NCBI RefSeq assembly: GCF_028389875.1
Contig: NC_084671.1
Span: forward strand, 501,001-565,000
DNA length: 64,000 nt
Reading direction: 5' to 3'
DNA from: Rhea pennata
Taxonomy: Eukaryota; Chordata; Aves; Rheiformes; Rheidae
The stretch's first letter is position 1; every line of letters begins with the position of its first letter. The position numbers and the translations under genes are program-made. Shown one piece after another: positions 61,601 through 64,000 of this stretch. The notes beneath the pieces were generated by a model that saw only the letters and a program-made list of their open reading frames with translations, did no database searches and was not told the origin of the DNA.

Positions 61601-64000
61601 AATAACACTGTTGCTTCCTTAAAACATGAGCATCCTTAAAATCATGGGTTCCAGAAATTTCTTTGCTCATTGAACTTAATAATACTTAAACTGGATTTCA
61701 AAGCTAGGCTTAATTCAAACGATTTCCAGGGTGGTTTTGTAAATAAAAAGTGATCTAGTCAGAAAGTGTGATGAAATGTGAAAGTAAAAGTTGTTTGACT
61801 AGTAAAATAACTCCATTATCTAATACTGTTCTTTATTATCCACAATATAGACCCATAAAAAGGTATAGTTAAATAATGTGGGTTAATATTGTGTCATTAA
61901 CATCATCACTACTGTGATTTTCTTTGCAGATATTATTGCAAATAAACTGCATTTGCAAAAGGTTAGCGATTTTGTGTTATCTCCAGGAGCACAGCCAACC
62001 AAGGTATATCTGATGTTTGCTCACAATTTGATTCTTGATTTCTTTCAAAATCTATGGTAATTTTAGAACAATGTATGAGTAGTGAAGAGACCTTTTGCTA
62101 CCCAGAGTATCATCTGCTATATGATCTGATGGCTTTGTTTTAGATTGCTGTGTATGTTCCGGGCAGCAAAGGTGCACCATCCTTTGTAAGACTCTATCAG
62201 TATCCCAACTTCGGTGGTCCTCAGTCTGCACTGGCCAATAAAAGCTTCTTTAAATCTGACAAAGTAACGATGCTATGGAACAAAAAAGGTATAACAGCAG
62301 TATATTTAATTCCTTATATTCTGCAAATTTTAGATTTAATTACTTTGTTTACCATGTGGATTTTGCATGCCATTTGCATTGGTATATATAAATAAATATT
62401 AAAGATAGCCATTAATACCGATGCAATATTAAAGCCTCAATTCTGAATATTCTGAAGTGCTCATAACTTTTCTGTATTGACTTGCTTAATTTTGTGTATA
62501 GCGATTCAGAATATTCTACACATCTGCAAATTATGCAATTGATTTGCATATTTGAATTGAGTTTTGTGATGATACCGTGTGTAAGATGTAAACATAAGAC
62601 TGTATCAGGGCATAAAACAATTTTATTTTCCTGTAAAGTTGTATTTATACAGACATATAACAAATGGGATGACTTGCACAATCCTCTGTATGCTTTGTTG
62701 TTTGTGAGCAATGATAATTGTTTCAGAATACTGTTGAAAAACTGTTTTACTTCACATTATTTAGACTACAGGGAAGGTATTACATAACTTTGTGCCCGCA
62801 TGTGGTTTCTACATGTCTGCATAAAATAGATGTATTTTCAAAAGCTGTTGATGAAACCTTTTATTTGAGTACCAATGCTTGATTTTTGCCTTAGTCAGAT
62901 GAAAAGCCTAAGACACTCTTGCTACTGTTGAACGTAATAAAACATCTTTTTATGCTTCAATAGTATGTTCACTTTCTTATAATTGCTTAGTTTACACTCT
63001 TCATCCAGAAATAGAAGATAGTTCTGTTTGGGTTAACATTTAAGAAAATTTCAGCTGAGAAGAGAATGATGAACATTGTTACCTAAGCAACTTTAACTGC
63101 AGAATTCAGTCAAACTAATTTTCTCTTTGTCCATGGTAGTTTGTGGAATAGTTTCTATGATTTGCAATAATTATATTGAACTAACTGTATGTCTGGTTTT
63201 AGCCACTGCTGTGCTAGTAATAGCTAGTACAGAAGTTGATAAATCAGGAGCTTCATACTATGGAGAGCAAACACTCCACTACATTGCAACAAATGGAGAA
63301 AGCGCAGTTGTACAACTACGTAAGTACATTTCGGACATTTTCATTGTATTGTAGCACTTGATAGTAGGAACTGCTGTTTCATTAACTTTTGTTTAGTGTA
63401 TGGTTTTTGGATGATGCAATGCCCTTGTGGCCAGGAAGGCCAATGGTCTCCTGGGTGCATTAGGAAGAGTGTTGCAAGCAGGTGGAGGGAGGTGATCCTG
63501 ACCCTCTGCTCAGCCCTGCTGAGGCCTCATCTTGAGTCCTGTGTCCAGTTCTGGGCTCCCCAGGACAAGAGAGACCTGGAGCTACTGGGGAGAGTCCAGC
63601 ATAGGGCTGCGAAGATGGTCAGAGGGCTGAAGCACCTGCCCTATGGGGAACGGCTGCGAGAGCTGGGCCTCTTCAGCCTGGGGAAGAGCAGACTGAGGGG
63701 GGATCTGATCAGTGTGTACAAGTACCTGAAGGGAGGGTGTCAGGGGGACGGGGACAAACTCTTTTCAGTTGTCCCGTGTGACAGGACAAGAGGCAATGGG
63801 CAGAAATTGAAGCACAGGAAGCTCCGCCTGACCGTGAGGGGGAATTTCTTCCCTGTGAGAGTGACAGAGCACTGGCACAGGTTGCCCAGAGAGGTTGTGG
63901 AGTCTCCTTCTCTGGAGATATTCAAACCTGCCTGCACATGATCCTGTACAACGTGCTCTAGGTGCCCCTGCTTGAGCAGGGGTGTTGGACTAGATGATCT
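52666..64000 (+). CDS. EIF2A: Eukaryotic translation initiation factor 2A, 5' part (exons 1-9; runs off window)
   Basis: Exons 52666-52693, 55820-55889, 56238-56312, 57999-58117, 59315-59414, 59837-59919, 61930-62003, 62144-62288 and 63203-63319 join to 811 nt in one frame, about 270 of some 585 residues. It begins [20 protein letters not shown] and continues through [55 protein letters not shown] and [19 protein letters not shown]. These are the WD-repeat-like beta-propeller blades of EIF2A. EIF2A is a single-chain factor, distinct from the eIF2 trimer, that can deliver initiator tRNA and supports non-AUG and stress-time initiation (family knowledge). The C-terminal half lies beyond position 64000. 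It is divergent from SERP1, sharing its promoter. Confidence 0.95.
52787..52838 (+). repeat. CCTCC/CGTCC polypyrimidine repeat in EIF2A intron 1
   Basis: About ten CCCTCCC-type units follow the EIF2A first exon. The template strand is a run of GGGAGGG units, which favours G-quadruplexes or triplex DNA just downstream of the start site. Confidence 0.75.
55029..55195 (+). mobile_element. CR1 LINE 3' fragment
   Basis: About 165 bases of CR1 3' end in plus orientation: GAACACTGGCGCAGGTTGCC, then AGAGGTTGCAGAGTCTCCAT, then GGTGACCCTGCTGGAGCATG and GGGGTTGGACTAGAGGTGCC, ending in a decayed octamer near TCTGTGATGC. It matches the same region of the copies at 9660 and 63850 but is more diverged and shorter. 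It follows a low-complexity T/C-rich block. Confidence 0.88.
55820..55889 (+). CDS. EIF2A: EIF2A coding exon 2
   Basis: It is bounded by TTCTTTCCAG and CGAAG|GTACTG. It encodes (V)[20 protein letters not shown] and FR plus two bases of the next codon, the first propeller strands. Confidence 0.93.
56238..56312 (+). CDS. EIF2A: EIF2A coding exon 3
   Basis: The acceptor is TATTTCTTTAG and the donor AGAAAA|GTGAGT. It encodes (R)[20 protein letters not shown] and CNGEK. Only the 348-bp intron 2 separates it from exon 2. Confidence 0.95.
56313..57998 (+). other. EIF2A: EIF2A intron 3
   Basis: AT-rich, 1.7 kb, with a T-run at about 57311-57327. No gene or mobile element was recognised. Confidence 0.75.
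57999..58117 (+). CDS. EIF2A: EIF2A coding exon 4
   Basis: The acceptor is TTTTGGTTCCAG and the donor TACAA|GTGAGT. It encodes [20 protein letters not shown], then [32 protein letters not shown] is a signature of this family. Confidence 0.95.
58118..59314 (+). other. EIF2A: EIF2A intron 4
   Basis: AT-rich, 1.2 kb, with GTGAGT at the left and TTTGTTGCAG at the right. An antisense open frame of 121 codons at 58987-59352 overlaps exon 5 and is not a gene. No repeat family was recognised. Confidence 0.75.
59315..59414 (+). CDS. EIF2A: EIF2A coding exon 5
   Basis: It is bounded by TTTGTTGCAG and AACTG|GTAAAT. It encodes (T)[19 protein letters not shown], then [13 protein letters not shown] and part of a tryptophan codon. 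Confidence 0.95.
59737..59752 (+). repeat. (AG)8 microsatellite
   Basis: Eight AG units followed by an A-rich purine stretch to about 59771, within EIF2A intron 5, which runs 59415-59836 and otherwise holds nothing recognised. Confidence 0.8.
59837..59919 (+). CDS. EIF2A: EIF2A coding exon 6 (unusual donor)
   Basis: The acceptor is TTTAAATGTAG. It encodes [20 protein letters not shown], then FFENNNF plus one base. Phase and protein match require the donor TTTA|GTACGC, giving F-N-I-I-A-N across the junction (human F-N-T-I-A-N, from memory). A second donor-like sequence, AC|GCAAGT, lies four bases on; using it would shift the frame and meet a stop (TAA) within six codons of exon 7. The true donor is thus weak beside a strong-looking GC decoy. 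Confidence 0.88.
59920..61929 (+). other. EIF2A: EIF2A intron 6
   Basis: AT-rich, 2.0 kb. It holds the tRNA-Ile/CR1 SINE at 60126-60280 and an A-run near 60797-60808. No gene is supported in the rest. Confidence 0.75.
60126..60280 (+). mobile_element. tRNA-Ile-derived SINE with CR1 tail (TguSINE1-like)
   Basis: The first about 76 bases are a decayed tRNA-Ile: A box TAGCTCAGCTGG (60135-60146, full match to TRGYNNARNNGG), anticodon loop CTAATAA (anticodon AAT), AAGGTC variable part, and B box GGTTCAGTCCC (60180-60190). After a short junction (60202-60208) the last 72 bases (60209-60280) are a CR1 3' end with an ATTCTATG-type terminus, differing at four positions from 9781-9852. The pol III promoter plus LINE tail is how CR1-mobilised SINEs work. 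TguSINE1 of passerine birds has this structure as I recall. Acceptor-stem pairing is lost, so it is not a functional tRNA gene. Confidence 0.85.
61930..62003 (+). CDS. EIF2A: EIF2A coding exon 7
   Basis: It is bounded by TTTCTTTGCAG and CCAAG|GTATAT. It encodes (N)[19 protein letters not shown] and AQPTK. It ends in phase 0. Confidence 0.95.
62144..62288 (+). CDS. EIF2A: EIF2A coding exon 8
   Basis: The acceptor is GCTTTGTTTTAG, after a 140-bp intron, and the donor AAAAAAG|GTATAA. It encodes [20 protein letters not shown], then [20 protein letters not shown] and VTMLWNKK plus one base. This is the most conserved stretch of the protein present here. Confidence 0.96.
62289..63202 (+). other. 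EIF2A: EIF2A intron 8
   Basis: AT-rich, 0.9 kb, with no repeat family or gene recognised. Read-through from exon 8 gives a frame to a TAA at about 62393-62395. Confidence 0.75.
63203..63319 (+). CDS. EIF2A: EIF2A coding exon 9 (last in window)
   Basis: The acceptor is GTCTGGTTTTAG and the donor CTAC|GTAAGT. It encodes (A)[19 protein letters not shown], then [19 protein letters not shown] and one base of the next codon. The following exon lies outside the window. Confidence 0.95.
63411..64000 (+). mobile_element. CR1 LINE, 3' part, cut by window end
   Basis: Plus-orientation CR1 inserted in EIF2A intron 9. The frame is open from the start of similarity through the ORF2 C-terminal domain: [60 protein letters not shown] and [15 protein letters not shown]. 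It breaks at 63941 with a TGA where the copy at 9457 continues for about 11 more codons. The 3' tail is present (GTTGGACTAGATGATCT), but the terminal octamers lie beyond 64000. It is the longest and best kept CR1 here and belongs to the same subfamily as the 9457 copy. Confidence 0.93.

Overview
This window is vertebrate nuclear DNA, almost certainly from a bird. It has single-copy exons with GT-AG introns, long AT-rich introns, two dense CpG islands and CR1 retrotransposons of avian type. A chimeric SINE at 60126-60280 has a tRNA-Ile(AAT)-derived head fused to a CR1 3' tail. That design is known to me from the passerine element TguSINE1, so a songbird or relative is the best guess (inference).

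Layout. 1-14.2 kb is AT-rich intergenic DNA with one CR1 3' fragment (about 9457-9852) and an old, decayed CR1/L3-type LINE (about 12.95-13.86 kb). 14.38-15.3 kb is a CpG island holding the TSC22D2 promoter and leader. TSC22D2 (+) has four coding exons (15287-17277, 35589-35660, 43177-43228, 44335-44595) that join to a 791-residue protein, followed by a 3' UTR to about 45.87 kb. 45.9-50.2 kb is an intergenic spacer with a reversed CR1 tail and GC-rich patches of unknown origin. SERP1/RAMP4 (-) occupies about 50.24-52.4 kb with three coding exons encoding 66 residues. EIF2A (+) starts 358 bp away, at 52666, and runs off the right edge. Nine of its exons, about 270 residues, lie here. Its introns hold a CR1 fragment, the tRNA-Ile/CR1 SINE, and a larger CR1 piece cut by the window end.

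The order TSC22D2 - SERP1 - EIF2A matches the human 3q25 region as I remember it. SERP1 and EIF2A are divergent and share one CpG-island promoter with ETS, E-box, YY1 and ACGT-core (UPR-like) motifs. This pairs an ER-translocon stress protein with a translation-initiation factor. TSC22D2 is a separate unit, a leucine-zipper scaffold whose RFxV motif suggests a link to WNK/NRBP signalling.

I found no rRNA, functional tRNA, CRISPR array, operon or provirus, and no clear undescribed system. The points most worth a second look are the chimeric SINE, the in-frame TSC22D2 cassette exon, the SERP1/EIF2A shared promoter, the unusual EIF2A exon 6 donor site, and the two ancient LINE remnants. All splice sites were placed by eye from reading frame, GT/AG signals and remembered orthologues; no alignment was run.
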